Assembly (NCBI GenBank): GCA_004135705.1
Contig: CM014277.1
Span: 34,750,315 to 34,814,314 of the forward strand
From: Alloteropsis semialata
Taxonomy: Eukaryota > Streptophyta > Magnoliopsida > Poales > Poaceae
Length of the DNA stretch: 64,000 nucleotides
Direction: 5' to 3'
Under the pieces are notes generated by a model. It searched no databases and was not told where the DNA came from. It saw only the letters and a list, made by a program, of their open reading frames with translations. Positions 11,622 to 22,944 of the stretch are shown here, piece after piece. A program made the translations under genes and the position numbers. How positions within the stretch are numbered: position 1 is the stretch's first letter; each line of letters starts with the position of its first letter.

Positions 11622-12332
11622 ATCCTGAACCTTGCTGGGATCAACTGCTATTCCACATCGGTGATGACATGACCAAGGAAAGAAACTTCCTTCAACCAGA
11701 AATCACACTTACTGAGCATGGCATACAACATCCTGATTCTCTCGGAGTTTCTGTAGTACCAACCTTAGATGTTCTTCATGTTCTTCTTCATTCCGAGAAA
11801 ACACCAAGATATCATCGATGAACACCACTACAAACTTGTCAAGATATTCCATGAACACCTTGTTCATTAAGTACATGAAGTACGCCGGGGCATTGGTCAA
11901 TCCAAATGACATCACTGTGTACTCAAATAACCCATATCTGGAGGTGAACGCCGTTTTGGGGATATCTTCTGGTCGAATTCTCAACTGATGGTATCCTGAC
12001 CGCAGATCAATCTTGGAGAACACTTTAGCACCTCTCATTTGATCGAACAGATCTTCAATTCTGGGTAGTGGATATTTGTTCTTGATAGTAGCATCATTGA
12101 GAGCTCTATAATAAACACACATCCTTCTAGTGCCATCCTTTTTATCAACAAAGATGATAGGGGCTCCCCAAGGTGATGAGCTAGGATGGATATATCCTTT
12201 TCCTAATATCTCTTCTATTTGTTTCTTTAGTTCACTTAAATCCTTAACATCCAACCTATAGGGTCTTTTGAATATAGGTGCAGTGCCAGGTAAGAGATCA
12301 ATACGGAACTCAATGTCACGGTCGGGTGGCAT
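11622..12332 (-). pseudogene. pol: C1 pol: reverse transcriptase
   Basis: RT domain with GYIHPSSSPWGAPIIFVDKK, the fingers motif RALNDATIKNKYPLPRI, IDLRSGYHQLRI and the catalytic box FVVVFIDDILVFSRN. A four-base insertion near 11726 relative to C2 shifts the frame after LRENQ. The residue before YRALND is Tyr where C2 has Asp. The GHVIT connection domain is followed by a frameshift shared with C2. The start of the domain overlaps the end of the protease linker. Confidence 0.92.
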
Positions 12333-12861
12333 ACCTGGTAAGTCCTCCGGAAAGACGTCTGATTCACCATTGCTTCATCTGTAGATGGCGTGTTGGCAAC
12401 GAACTCAATCTGATCTCCTTGAGGACTGGTCAAGAGCACTGACTTCTTGGCACATTGAATTACTTCGTTACACTTTTTCAACCAATCCATTCTAAGAATC
12501 ACGTCAATCCCACTAGACTTGAGGACTACAAGGTTTGCTAGAAAGTCTACCCCCATGATTTTCAGATTCACCCACGGGCATAAGTGAGTAGCCTTCATCT
12601 CGTTGCCTGGGGAACTAACTAGCAGTGTTTTTTTCATAAGGCTCATAGGCATATTATATTTTTCCACGAATTGCTCAGTAATGAAAGAATGTGATGCTCC
12701 AGAATCAAACAAAACTGATGCAGGTTCAGAATTGACAAGGAACGTATCGAGCACAACGTCCTGAGCATCTTGAGCTGATTCAGCTGACACGTGGTTCACC
12801 CGTCCACGCATGTAGTTCTGCTGGCCCTTGTTGCCTTGGGAATTCTGATTCCCGTTGCGCA
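12333..12861 (-). pseudogene. C1 aspartic protease and linker
   Basis: Retropepsin with VLFDSGASHSFIT as the active site. It opens with ATG at 12862, directly after the gag TAG stop and in the same frame. Relative to C2, a 49-bp deletion near 12360 (missing the segment equal to 54951-54999) breaks the frame before RT. ILRMDWL replaces the ILGMDWL of C2. Confidence 0.88.
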
Positions 12862-14002
12862 TCTATGAAGTCTGTGATCCAGGCCTCTGACCATTAGTCT
12901 TCTGGCCCTGTGGTGTCTGCATGTTGCGCTTGGGGCAGTTGTTAGCATAGTGCCCCACTTCTCCACATTTGAAACAGCCATTTGGAGGAACCGGTGCGAC
13001 TGAGCTGCTGTTATTGTTGTTGTTGTTGCCATTGCGCACTGGAGCACCTGATGAACTGCCAGACCTGTTCTGCTGGAAGTTGGGATTGCGCTGGACCTGC
13101 TGGTTGAAGCGCTGGGGCTGCTGCTGGCTGCGGTACTGCTGATTCTACTGATAATTTCCGCTTTGCCCTCCAGAGCGGAACTGCGACCCTTGCCGAGAGT
13201 TGAAGCGCGGGCGGCTGCTGCTTGACTGTCCCTGTGACTGGGACTTCCTCTTGAGCTCTCCTAGCTCCTTGCGAGTGTTCTCTAGGCCAATAGCTTTGTC
13301 CAGGAGTCTCTGAAATGTGGAGAAGGTATGGCTCTGCAGCTAATACTTGAGTGGCCCGATAAGACCATCCAAGAAGCGATCCTGCTTCTTCTCATCATCA
13401 TCAACCTCATTGGGCGCGTAGCGGGATAGCTGGATGAATTTATCCCGGTACTCGCTCACTGACATATGGCCCTGCTTCAGAGCCAAGAACTCGTTCTTCT
13501 TCGGCTTCATCACACCAGCTGGGATGTGATGCAGGCGGAAACTGTCTCTGAACTCTGCCCAGGTAATTGTGTCAGCGTTGGCGTGAGCAGCTGTGTATGC
13601 ATCCCACCAGTCGGATACAGCTCCTTCCAGGCGTCCAGCAGCATACAAGACTCTCTCATGGTCTGTACACTGGGTGATGTCCAGCTTCTTGCTAATGACT
13701 TTCAGCCAATCATCAGCATCCAGAGGGTCCGCCGAGTGAGAGTAGGTTGGCGGGTGGTGACTCATGAACTCCCGGTGCCTGTCCCGGGCTTGTGGAGGCA
13801 TCTGTGGCGGCTGCTGATTCTGCTGTGCCTGTATGTTGTGCACAGTCTGGGTGAGATCCTGCAGCAACTGCATCTGAGCTTGTAGAAACTGCTCCATTGC
13901 TGGGTTTGGGGGTGGAGGCGGTGCTTGATTCTGACGGTTGATTACGTGAGCACGTCTGACACTAGGAATGTCACGTCCTCCGCCTCTCTTGGTATTTACC
14001 AT
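12862..14002 (-). pseudogene. gag: C1 gag
   Basis: Starts at ATG 14002 (MVNTKRGGGRDIPSVRRAHV). It has a Gln/Pro-rich N-terminus, a gag domain (DPLDADDWLKVISKKLDI ... LDGLIGPLKY) and a Gln/Arg/Asn-rich tail with a CCHC zinc knuckle (CFKCGEVGHYANNC, reverse strand near 12935-12975). A TAA/TAG-type stop near 13340 replaces the Gln of C2 (KYQLQ), and a second stop lies near 13146. The ORF ends with TAG just before the ATG that begins the protease frame, as in C2. Confidence 0.9.
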
Positions 14003-14600
14003 CTGATCGTTAGGGGAATGCTTTAGATAAGATAGATAAACTGATTGTTGACACCAGATTTTCGCACCAGATATGCTGAGTCATGAGGTGACGTGGTAAG
14101 GCTGGTGGACCCATTGATTGGTCAAAGCCGAAGATGACAGAGAAGGAAGCCGATATGCAGAAGAGATCCGATGAAGCAGGAGTCTGACCCGATAACGAGT
14201 ACAAGAGGAAAGGCGCGTCGGCTGAGAAGGAAGCGTATCAGATGCAGGGACTATTTCCTTTTTGAAGGCATATTGAGAGTCCCATTCTATATTAGATTTA
14301 GTTTACTTTGTCCGCAAGTTAGTCTGGTCCGATCAGGACTCTCCATGACCAGGGTATAAATATGAACCCTCGTCCATTGTAAAAACTATTCTCACAATCA
14401 ATACAACCCGGCTTCACGCCAAAACCCTAGTAGTAGTTACCGACGAAGCTCATTGGTGGACGGGCTGCATCAGTTCTGATCTCTGGCTTACCAGTAAGTT
14501 AGTCAATTTATCGAACTAGTATAGGCTTTGAATTGAGGCGCATCGCCCTTTCTCGTTTATACTGTTCAACCGATTATCTCTGGATAATCAAGATTGATAT

Positions 14601-15326
14601 AGATTCCCTACGTCGGAGCTAGATCAATATTGATTATTCAACAGATTATCGTTTATCGGACTGCACTTTATGTCTAGATTCCCTACGTCGGAGCTAGATC
14701 ATCAAGATTAGTCTAGATTCCCTACGTCGGAGCTAGAATAATCTTGGTTATTTAAAGGTAGTCTTTTGCGGTTTGTTTGGAGTTGCTAGATTGGTTTAGA
14801 TCTACGCCATGTGAATTAATCTACTTCTTCAACGGCTTTGAGCACCGGTCTTGGTCCGATTTAAGCAATATTTATCTTACAGCATCGTTCTAGGTCCGAT
14901 CCATGCCTTGTGGTTTAATCTGGTTGTTCTTTGAGTATTGCACTGGTGTAGATTCCCTACGTCGGAGCTGGATCTTTGCAATACGATTAGATTGATCTTT
15001 GATTGTCATGTTTGGTTTAGATTCCCTACGTCGGAGCTAGATTCATCTTGATTAGTCAAAGGAAGCTTTGGTTATACCTGATTGCTATTTGAGTGTTATG
15101 CATGATTTAGATTCCCTACGTCGGAGCTAGGTCTTGCTTGATTATTCGATAGCATATCTTAGAATCAGAACGATCCTGTTAATGTTTTATCTGTTTATTT
15201 GCTTAATCTGATTAACACTTGTGCGAGCATCTTGTTTAGTTGACAGGTTGATGAGTTGAGTTTGACTGTCTAGCTATCTGATTTGATCATAGCTGGAGAA
15301 ATCTAGATTCCCTACATCGGAGCTAG
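14601..15326 (+). repeat. Seven dispersed copies of AGATTCCCTACGTCGGAGCT in LTR H
   Basis: Copies begin at 14601, 14676, 14715, 14950, 15019, 15109 and 15304, nearly identical (one has CTACATCGG), usually followed by AGAT. Spacers are unequal (39-235 bp) and dissimilar. The unit contains the partial palindrome CTACGTCGG and lies downstream of the predicted transcription start. Confidence 0.93.
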
Positions 15327-15329
15327 ATT

Positions 15330-15655
15330 TCTCTGAAAAGGTTCTGGTCCGATTGGCTGGTTAGATGGTCCGATAAGATAAATCAAACTGGCAACTAGGC
15401 AAGATGGACGATGTATCGGCTTACACTTTGATTATTTAATATCTTGTCCAAAGGCACAGCTGATCCATTATTTACATATCGGTCATATTTCATGCTTTAT
15501 TTTATTCAAAGGCTGATCTGTTACAAGGTCCGATCCTGATTGGTCCGATTCTGAGGTCCGATTAGATGATTGATTGAGGTCCGATTATATTGGTCCGATT
15601 GAGGGCATCTATGAAGTCCGATTTTATGGTCCGATTGGTATCGGCCGACGCAAGT
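15330..15655 (+). repeat. GGTCCGAT motif cluster in LTR H
   Basis: GGTCCGATT or a one-base variant appears at least eight times between about 15348 and 15660, for example at 15368, 15529, 15541, 15555, 15577, 15591 and 15627. A few further copies lie near 14326, 14852 and 14892. No coding meaning is evident. Confidence 0.75.
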
Positions 15656-15886
15656 CTGATTGGGTCTTGGCTAAAATCCGACGTGCTTTCGCCGTTTGGA
15701 ATAGAGCCGGCACAATCAAAGAGTAATTTAACTATTTTATTCCCTTGTCAATTTCAGGTCAAATTGACTGGCACGCCGCGAACTAAAACTAGGTGCAGGG
15801 CTGGCACTGGAGCGAAGCAGATCTCCCTGGTCCACGTGTGCTGACCGCGGAGGATACGACCGCCGATTTTCTGCGTCAACACTGAT

Positions 15887-16172
15887 AAAGACAGAAAGAA
15901 CAGAGCCAAGATTGAAACTAAAACTGACTTTAATTTTAATTATTTAATAATGTATTTGTGGCCATCACTTCACAAAAACATGACAGTCATTACAAAGAAA
16001 CTCCAACTCAAACATGAAGCAAACAAGCAAACATAAACATCGCACGTCCTCGTAGGAACGGTTCTAACGTGATGACTTATTCTGGTAGACTCTCCTAAAG
16101 CTAGCCTAGAAGACCGGTGAGAGAGCCTGGCTCTCCAGTACGAAGCCTCTTGCGCGGGGGTGAAGCGGCGGG
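15887..16172 (-). other. C1 spacer between ORF0 and gag
   Basis: Matches C2 56691-56899 and continues it. It contains no ORF of note and no recognisable regulatory motif beyond AT-rich sequence (TTTTAATTATTTAATAATG near 15930). Confidence 0.7.
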
Positions 16173-17102
16173 TCAGTCTGCTCTATCTGCCTCCACTGGG
16201 GGCACGTGACCTGCCACCTGTGCCTCCAGCTGCCTGATCCTGGCCTGAGCACTGGCCAGTCTCTGAGCAGTCTCCATGAGGTCAGAAGCCGTGCTCTCCA
16301 CATCCGTGTTGAGACCAGCGACGACACGAGCGAGGTTGTCGATGCGGGGCTCGTGAGGTCCTCCCAGTGGCACGTGGGTCACCTCTGTGCCACTAGCCCG
16401 TCGTGGAAGGTGGCGGTACTCCGTGATGCTCAGCTCACCACGGCGAGCGTGGCAGAGAGACCACAGAGCTCTCCTGGCGGCGCTGCTGACGGAGGCGGTG
16501 ACGGTGGAGTAGGGGATGTCGGAGTCGTGCATCGAACAGGTCTTGTATCCACCGGTGTCAGAAGCCTCCCGGATGTGGACCCGGGTGATGTAGAAGACCG
16601 GCATCCCTGGGTTGGAGACACGCTGCGTCATGTAGAGGGGCCTGACATTGTTCCCCAACTCCTGTAGCACGTCCATGAGCATCTTGGGGAAGGTGCCAGT
16701 CTCATTGACTGAGGTCTCTGACTCGTAGGTTGCTTTCACAACCTCAGCCACTCCAACTGGTATGTCGTTCTGGCCCACGCCAGAACCGTCGTCCTGCGCC
16801 TCGCCCTGGTCGTCCTGACCAAGGCCTTGGTCGGCGGCGGCGTCGTGGCCGACGTCCGGCTGTCCTCCAGCGGCGGGTACTGGAGCCTCCAGAGCAGGAG
16901 CAACAGGTGGTGCTGGTGGAGCGTCAGCTGCTGGGTCCACCGGAACGATGTGTCTGTCTGCCATCTCCTGAAAGTAGTGGAGCTCCTCGGGCTCTGTCTC
17001 CTCCTATTCCACCACTGGTGGAAGCCGTGGAACTGGCTGTGCAGGAGCGATACGCCTCCTACGTCCGGTGCTCTTGCGTGCTGTCTGCCTCTGCCTGACC
17101 AT
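16173..17102 (-). pseudogene. C1 ORF0, extra ORF upstream of gag
   Basis: Frame starting at ATG 17102 (MVRQRQTARKSTGRRRRIAP) and running to 16173, with one in-frame TAG at 17004-17006; an alternative ATG lies at 16964. Residues 1-32 are strongly basic, an Asp/Gly/Ala/Pro-rich region follows, and a compact block (FPKMLMDVLQELGNNVRPLY ... ITEYRHLPRRASGTEVTHVP) precedes a helical Ala/Gln-rich coil (LMETAQRLASAQARIRQLEA). C2 reads on to a basic PRKRLRT tail; C1 has a TGA there. Such pre-gag ORFs are known in some grass gypsy elements. Function unknown. It is not gag, since gag is complete downstream. Confidence 0.75.
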
Positions 17103-17254
17103 CTGTGATAGAGCAAGATCAAAACTAAGTACGAACAGGAACAGAGTAAGTTTTTATGCGGATAAAATTTTTCCTAAGAGCAGAAAGGCTGACTAAGAAT
17201 GTAAATCCTATGTTTTGACCATTTTCTAGCTAGGCTGGTGTCCTACAATCAACA

Positions 17255-17272
17255 TAGCTTTGATACCACTTC
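17255..17272 (-). promoter_or_regulatory. C1 primer-binding site (initiator Met tRNA type)
   Basis: On the minus strand, directly after the 5' LTR end GGGTGTGACA, the sequence GAAGTGGTATCAAAGC contains TGGTATCAAAGC. It differs by one base from the TGGTATCAGAGC primer site complementary to initiator methionine tRNA, as is usual for chromoviruses. Confidence 0.85.
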
Positions 17273-20248
17273 TGTCACACCCGATTTTAAGGACAAAATC
17301 GAATGCATCGCATGTGTGCCAGGATCCGTTTATCACACATATGTTGACGTCATCAGTGAATATATCAAAAGACAATGTTCAAAAGCGTACAAAAGAGAGT
17401 ACATAACTTTATTACACTCATCGATAATTAGACACGAAGGTCTTAAACGTTTACCGACAATCTAAAACGATAAAACAGCTCCTTGACTTCATCCACAGGC
17501 ACTTGACTGGTTGACGCGCCTAGAACTCATCAAAGTCGCTGAAGTACTCCACTTCATTGTTATTTTCTGAACAGTAGTTGTTTAGCAAGGGTGAGTACAC
17601 TTATGGTTGGTACTCAACAAGTGGGGGAAAATGCAAGGCCATCAAAGGGGGTTCAGGCTCATGCGGTTAGCACTTTTAGTTGGTCATGTTTTATTAGCAA
17701 GCACCTATTTACTAGATGTAAGTTTATACCAACCCAAAATTAAGCAGGATAACCCAAAAATTATTCCACCAAGACCGAGAACCACAAGTTAAGATCAAGT
17801 TTAAGTTCAATTATCATGTGAGGGTCCAAGCCGCCCTTAACTGTGGGCACGGCTGATATATCAGTTTTACACTCTGCAGAGGTTGTACACTTTACCCACA
17901 GCTCGTGTTTCCCTTGTCGCCCAGGTTTGCAAGGCCCTTAAACACTTCCTTTGGTGAGTGGCGAGGGTTCACTACGAAGCCTTTACAAAGACCCAAAGTT
18001 AACTAGCAGCCCGCTAGAGTTTCAGCCGCGGTGAGGTCCATAACCCTCCCTAATGAGACCGTACCTTAGCAAAGGCTACTCCTCCAAGAGGACCGGGCTA
18101 TGACCCCTTCACCGTCCCCCTCCTTTCCCTTTCGGTAAGGCCACTAACTAACCCCAAGTCTAATTAATTAGCTAAGTTCAGAGCCATGTGACACTGTGGT
18201 TGCACTGTTTTCTTGGGTGGTTCTCCATGTTCCAATTAATCATGATGATCTTGAATTAAGCAAGAATATAACAACATAAATAAATCATGATTAACATTGC
18301 ATAAAAGGTAACAGAACCATCCCAAGTTTAAGCAAGCTAAGCATTTCTACCCATGATAAAACCAGGTGATTCAAGGTTTAAGGCAAAAAGATCTAGTCAT
18401 GTCCTAAAAGGTGACCCGTCAATATTAATGCATAAACAGTAAAGTAAAAATGAATTTCATGAATGTAAATGGGACAAAAAGAATGTTCATGAAGAGGGAG
18501 GCCACTTGCCTTCCACAACAAACTGCTGTAGGTCCTCTTCAAACAGTTGCTGCTCCTGATCCTCCTCGAACGGCACGTTCTCTACACGTTCACACAAGAC
18601 ATACAACAAAATAAATAAAAACAGTACACCAAACAGTACTAAAAATACAGAACAAGCACCCTAAACTAAAGAGCATGCAAAGACGATCGCGTGGCCACAA
18701 GAATCGCCCAAAACGGATTTAAAACGACGAAGATACACTAGATACAATGTTGCAGGGACCTATATGCAATTAAAACTAAAGTCTACGTACTGTTTTATTA
18801 AAAACCGAGTACTAAAACACAATTATCCATAGATCTCAGGGGCTAGCACATGAAAATAACATGAATAGGATGGTGGGTTGGAATATAAGAAAGAACAGGG
18901 GCCTAAACAGTAATTGTAAGGGCATATATATGAATATTTTCTACTAACCATGGATCGCGGGTTGAATAAGATGAAACAGGGGGTCTCTTTAACAAAAATG
19001 GCAGGAGGGCCGGCCGATTGACCCGTTTGACCGGTATCGGGGGGTGATCTGGGCCGTTGGATCAACGATGAATGGTGGAAAACAAAGGGGAGCGCCGGCG
19101 GAAGGCCGCCGCGGGCACGGCGAGAGCTCGCCGGAGCTAGCTCTGCTGGGTGCTACGGCGTACGGCGTGATAAACAAATGGCACTGGGGGCATCAGAAAG
19201 CCATGGCGAGCTCACCAGTGATGTCCTCGGCGTCTGAAAGTGACCGGAGAGGGTTGATGACGAGAAACCGCTGGCGTGAGCTCGGTTGGACGGCGAAGAG
19301 GGACGTTCGGCGTCGGTTTCGACCTTGGGATGTTGAAATCCTGCTCTGAGGGGACCTGAGAGTGAGCGAATGATACAGAGAAGGTTAAAGAGGATCGGAT
19401 AGGGAGGAACAAGGATGGCGGCGCGGTTCACCTTGGTGGCGGCGGCGATCAGCTCCGGTGAACAAAATGCGTGCGATTTCAGAGGGGTTTCGGTGTGGGT
19501 GTTGCGTGAGTGAGAGCGTGTGCGCGAGGAGAAGCTCGGGCGAACTTTTATAGGGGTTGAGGGGGTGTGCAGGGGTTCGGGGGAGGAGGAACCGAGAGCG
19601 GGCGGAAGTCACGGCCATTGATGGCCTTGATGGCTCGGGCGCCCGTTGCAGAGGGAGGAAAGAGGAGAGAGTGAGGGCGTTGAAGGCTCGCGGATGAACG
19701 CGCAGTAACGCCGAGTGAAGGAGGAGGGAATCACGGGGCGGGCGCGGACGTGGGGCGGTGATTGCGGACGAGCGGCGGCTCGGGCGTCCGCGAGCGGGAG
19801 GAAGACGATGGCGCCGACATGTGGGACCGGGCGACCAGTGACCCAGAGAGAGGGAGAGGGAGAAAGGCCGAATGGGCCGCCTGCTGGGCCGCTAGCAGGG
19901 CCTGGCGGGGAAAGGGAGATGGAGAAAGAGCTTGGGCCGGGCCAGATTGGGGAAAGAGGAAGGGAGGGAAAAAGAATTAGTTTGAACTTTGTTTGAATGA
20001 GATTTGGAAGAATTTGAGAGATGTTTGAATAGGATTTGGATTTGAGAGGATTTAGGAAACACACAAACAAACAAAAACCAATGCAAGGCATGATATGCAA
20101 CAAACACTTATTGAACTAAAATTAATTAATTAATGTTTAAGTATTTAGGGCCACAAAATTGAATAAAGGAAAAGAAATTCATTTAACCTTAGATCAACCT
20201 AAAACAAAGTTGCTATAATTTATTACATGATGGAATTTGGGTGTTACA
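17273..20248 (-). repeat. C1 5' LTR (right LTR, 2976 bp)
   Basis: Full-length LTR. In element orientation it starts TGTAACACCC at 20248 and ends GGGTGTGACA at 17273. A TATA box reads TATAAAAG on the minus strand at 19545-19552. The GC-rich block 19050-19900 holds several long chance ORFs (Arg/Gly/Pro-rich on both strands), which I do not call genes because they lie in the LTR and lack any domain. Confidence 0.93.
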
Positions 20249-20679
20249 ATAATGAGCTGATCAAGACCAACATGACTGTCAGTGGTGTGGGAGGAGGCGA
20301 GCCTATGAGTGCCAAGGGCGTTGCTTCCATGAAACTCACCATTGGGAGCATGGCATTGGCTACTGCTTTCTTCATCGCCGAGGCCCAAGGTAATTTCAGT
20401 TTAATATTGGGTCATGATTGGATTCATGCAAATAGATGTGTACCTTCTAGTTTGCATCAATTTCTTATTCAATGGGTTGACGATGACATTGAGATTGTAC
20501 ATGGAGACACATCGGCTTGTGTTGCTGTGGCTGACGGTTCTACCATGTCTATGCATGATCATGTCAAGTGCTTGACACGCTTAGATATTTCTGATTATGA
20601 GATGATCAGCTGTACTAGAGATGGTTTCGTGCCTGCTGTTCTAAAGCCAGTTGAGTATCGGCTAAACCATTTATTATGA
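20249..20679 (+). pseudogene. A1 aspartic protease, C-terminal half
   Basis: Resumes the A1 frame after the duplicated ATAAT, joining GGLDD to ELIKTNMTVSG, and continues with FFIAEAQGNFSLILGHDWIH, the conserved hydrophobic-LGHDWI end of the protease fold. The frame closes at 20677-20679. From 20680 to 20949 the linker to RT is readable only across several stops and one frameshift. Confidence 0.85.
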
Positions 20680-20949
20680 ATTAACAAATAGTTCAGAATG
20701 GTTGCAGCAAAGGCTTGAGCACTTTCGGGCACAAAAAAAGATATATGTGAAGCCATTGAAGATTTTGATGATATGAGTAAATTGGGACAAGGTTTTACGT
20801 CGGCTGATCCCTTAGAGGAGGTTGATATTGGTAATGTTTCTATACCTAGGCCGACGTTTGTAAATAAAAATTTAAAAGCTGATTATAAAGCAAAATTAAT
20901 CGAGCTATAGAAATAATAGGTTGATTGTTTTGCATGGAATTATCAAGAG

Positions 20950-22773
20950 ATGTCTGGTTTAAGCCACGAGTTAGTTGAGCATCGGCTGCCAATTAAACCT
21001 GGTTTTAGGCCTTTTAAACAAATTGCTAGGCATTTCAATCCTAATATGTATGACCGGATTAAAGAGAAAATTAATCGGTTGTTAGATGCAAATTTTATTA
21101 GGTCTTGTCGTTATGCTGAATGGTTGTCAAATATTGTGCCAGTTGAGAAGAAAGATTCTGGTAAGCTCAGAGTTTGCATTGATTTTAGAAATCTTAATAG
21201 AGCTACTCCTAAAGATGAATATCCTATGCCTATAGCTGACATGCTTATTAATGATGCTTCTGGACATAAAGTTATTAGTTTTCTTGATGGTAATGCTGGT
21301 TACAATCAAATATTCATGGCTGAAGAGGATATATCCAAAACGGCCTTTGTATGTCCAGGTTTTGTTAGTTTATTTGAGTGGGTAGTTATGACCTTTGGTT
21401 TGAAAAATGCTGGTGCTACTTACCAAAGGGCTATGAATTTAATTTTTCATGATTTGCTTGGCTTAATCATAGAGGTTTATATCGATGATATTGTTGTTAA
21501 ATCGGCTGGTTTAAAACCCCATTTGGCTAATTTAAAACTTGCTTTTGAAAGAATGCGTCGATATGGATTAAAGATGAACCCACTTAAATGTGCATTTGGT
21601 GTGTCGGCTGGAAAGTTTATAAGATTTATTATTCATGAAAATGGCATAGAGATAGATTCTAAAAAAATTGATATTATTAAGAAGATCAAAACTCCTACAT
21701 ACAGGAAAGATCTGCAGAAATTCTTGGGCAAGGTGAATTACTTGAGGATATTTATTTGTAACTTGTCTGGGAAGGTCAATGCATTTACTCCTATTCTTCG
21801 GTTAAAAGATGAAGCCGAATTTACTTGGGGGGCAAAACATCAAGAAGCCTTTGAGAAAATTAAATTTTACTTGTCTTCGCCACTGGTCATGAAAGCTCCT
21901 AGGAGAGGATTTCCATTTAATTTATATGTGGCTGCTGAAGATCATGTGATTAGGGCTGTTTTGACTCAAGAAACCGAAGGAAAGGAACATATTATTACTT
22001 ACGCAAGTCGTCGATTGTTGGATGTCGAGATGAGGTATATATTTATTGAAAAGCTTTGCTTATCATTATATTATGCTTGTACCAAGATGAGGTATTATTT
22101 ATTGTCCAATACTTGCATAGTGGCTTGTCAAACCGATATCATTAAATATATGGTGCATAGACCAATTTTGAGTGGTAGAATTGGTAAATGGGCTTATGCT
22201 CTTATTGAATATGATTTGGCTTGTGAACCTTTGAAATCTATGAAAGGCCAAATTGTTGCTGATTTTATTGTTGAGTATAGTATTAATGATAATGGTTTGG
22301 ATATCAGTTATATTACTTTTACCCCATGGAAATTGCATTTTGATAGATCAATTTGTAAGAGCAGTTGTGGTATTGGTGTTGTTTTTATATCGCCAAGTGG
22401 TGCTGAATTTGAGGCTCTTAACCGATTAAAAAATGATTGTACTAATAATCAAGCCAAATATGAAGCTTTATTGTTCGGGCTAGAGATTTTGCATAACATG
22501 GGAGTAAAATATGTAGAAGCATTTGATGATTCTCTACTGGTCGTACAGCAAGTTAATAAGGTATACCAATGCTTTGATGGATTTTTAAATACATATCTTG
22601 ATAAATGCTTGGATATGATTGCTCAATTTGATGAATTCTCTATATATCATGTTTCAAGAGATGAGAATCCAAGGGCGAATGCTCTGGCTCAGCAAGCGTC
22701 TGGCTATGATGTTCAGAAAAGAAATTTTCATAAAAGAAAGCTGACACTTTGCATCGCCGTGTTTTCTGCCTAG
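20950..22773 (+). pseudogene. pol: A1 reverse transcriptase and RNase H
   Basis: The longest intact frame of family A (607 codons). RT motifs in order: LPIKPGFRPFKQIARHFNP, VPVEKKDSGKLRVCIDFRNL, FLDGNAGYNQIFM and the catalytic box EVYIDDIVVKSAG. The connection region follows (PTYRKDLQKFLGKVNYLRIF). Downstream comes an RNase H of the type typical for Tat/Ogre elements (WKLHFDRSICKSSCGIGVVF; NNQAKYEALLFGLEIL), where Asp-Arg-Ser replaces the usual Asp-Gly-Ser. It ends shortly before a cluster of CCGGTGACACCGG-like palindromes (22777-22858). Broken only as part of a dead pol. Confidence 0.92.
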
Positions 22774-22944
22774 GAAAAAACCGGTGACACCGGATTCCAA
22801 AACCGTGGTACCGGAATTTCTGGTAAAACTGATTCCAAAATCGGTGGCACCAGTTTACCTGCTGACAGCGACAATTCAGCCATTGAGCAGTCCATAATTA
22901 ATAAGGATGAAGTTGTTGATTGGAGAGTACCAATTATTGAATAT

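Larger units (their letters stand above)
14046..15881 (+). mobile_element. Solo LTR H (1836 bp) inserted in C1
   Basis: Begins TGTTGACACC, ends GCGTCAACA, and is flanked by the 5-bp duplication CTGAT (14041-14045 and 15882-15886). The empty site is intact in C2 at 56686-56690. A TATA box (TATAAATA, 14355-14362) and CAATCAATACAACC downstream set plus orientation, with U3 short and U5 very long. There is no internal region or second LTR, so this is a solo LTR left by LTR-LTR recombination. The family is unassigned. Confidence 0.92.
7051..20248 (-). mobile_element. C1, Tekay/Del-like chromovirus (Ty3/gypsy), copy 1, nested in A1
   Basis: Minus-strand element: the 5' LTR is on the right (17273-20248), followed leftward by a primer site matching initiator Met tRNA, an extra ORF0, gag, protease, RT, RNase H and integrase, then a truncated 3' LTR (7051-9002). 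The target duplication is ATGAT (7046-7050) and ATAAT (20249-20253), one base different. LTRs near 3 kb and the chromodomain seen in C2 fit the Tekay/Del chromoviruses. Solo LTR H (14046-15881) is nested between ORF0 and gag. In 9003-9764 a foreign LTR fragment replaces about 1.33 kb present in C2. Inactive. Confidence 0.9.

Noticed and set aside
14601..15326. Regularly repeated 20-mer resembling a CRISPR array
   Set aside because: Spacers range from about 20 to over 200 bp, the repeats lie in a plant LTR with its own target duplication, and no cas genes exist in this eukaryotic sequence.
19609..20103. Pro/Ser- and Arg/Gly-rich open frames on both strands of the C LTRs (also 51430-51924, 8818-9511)
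   Set aside because: They lie in the GC-rich part of an LTR, occur on both strands and lack domains; chance frames.
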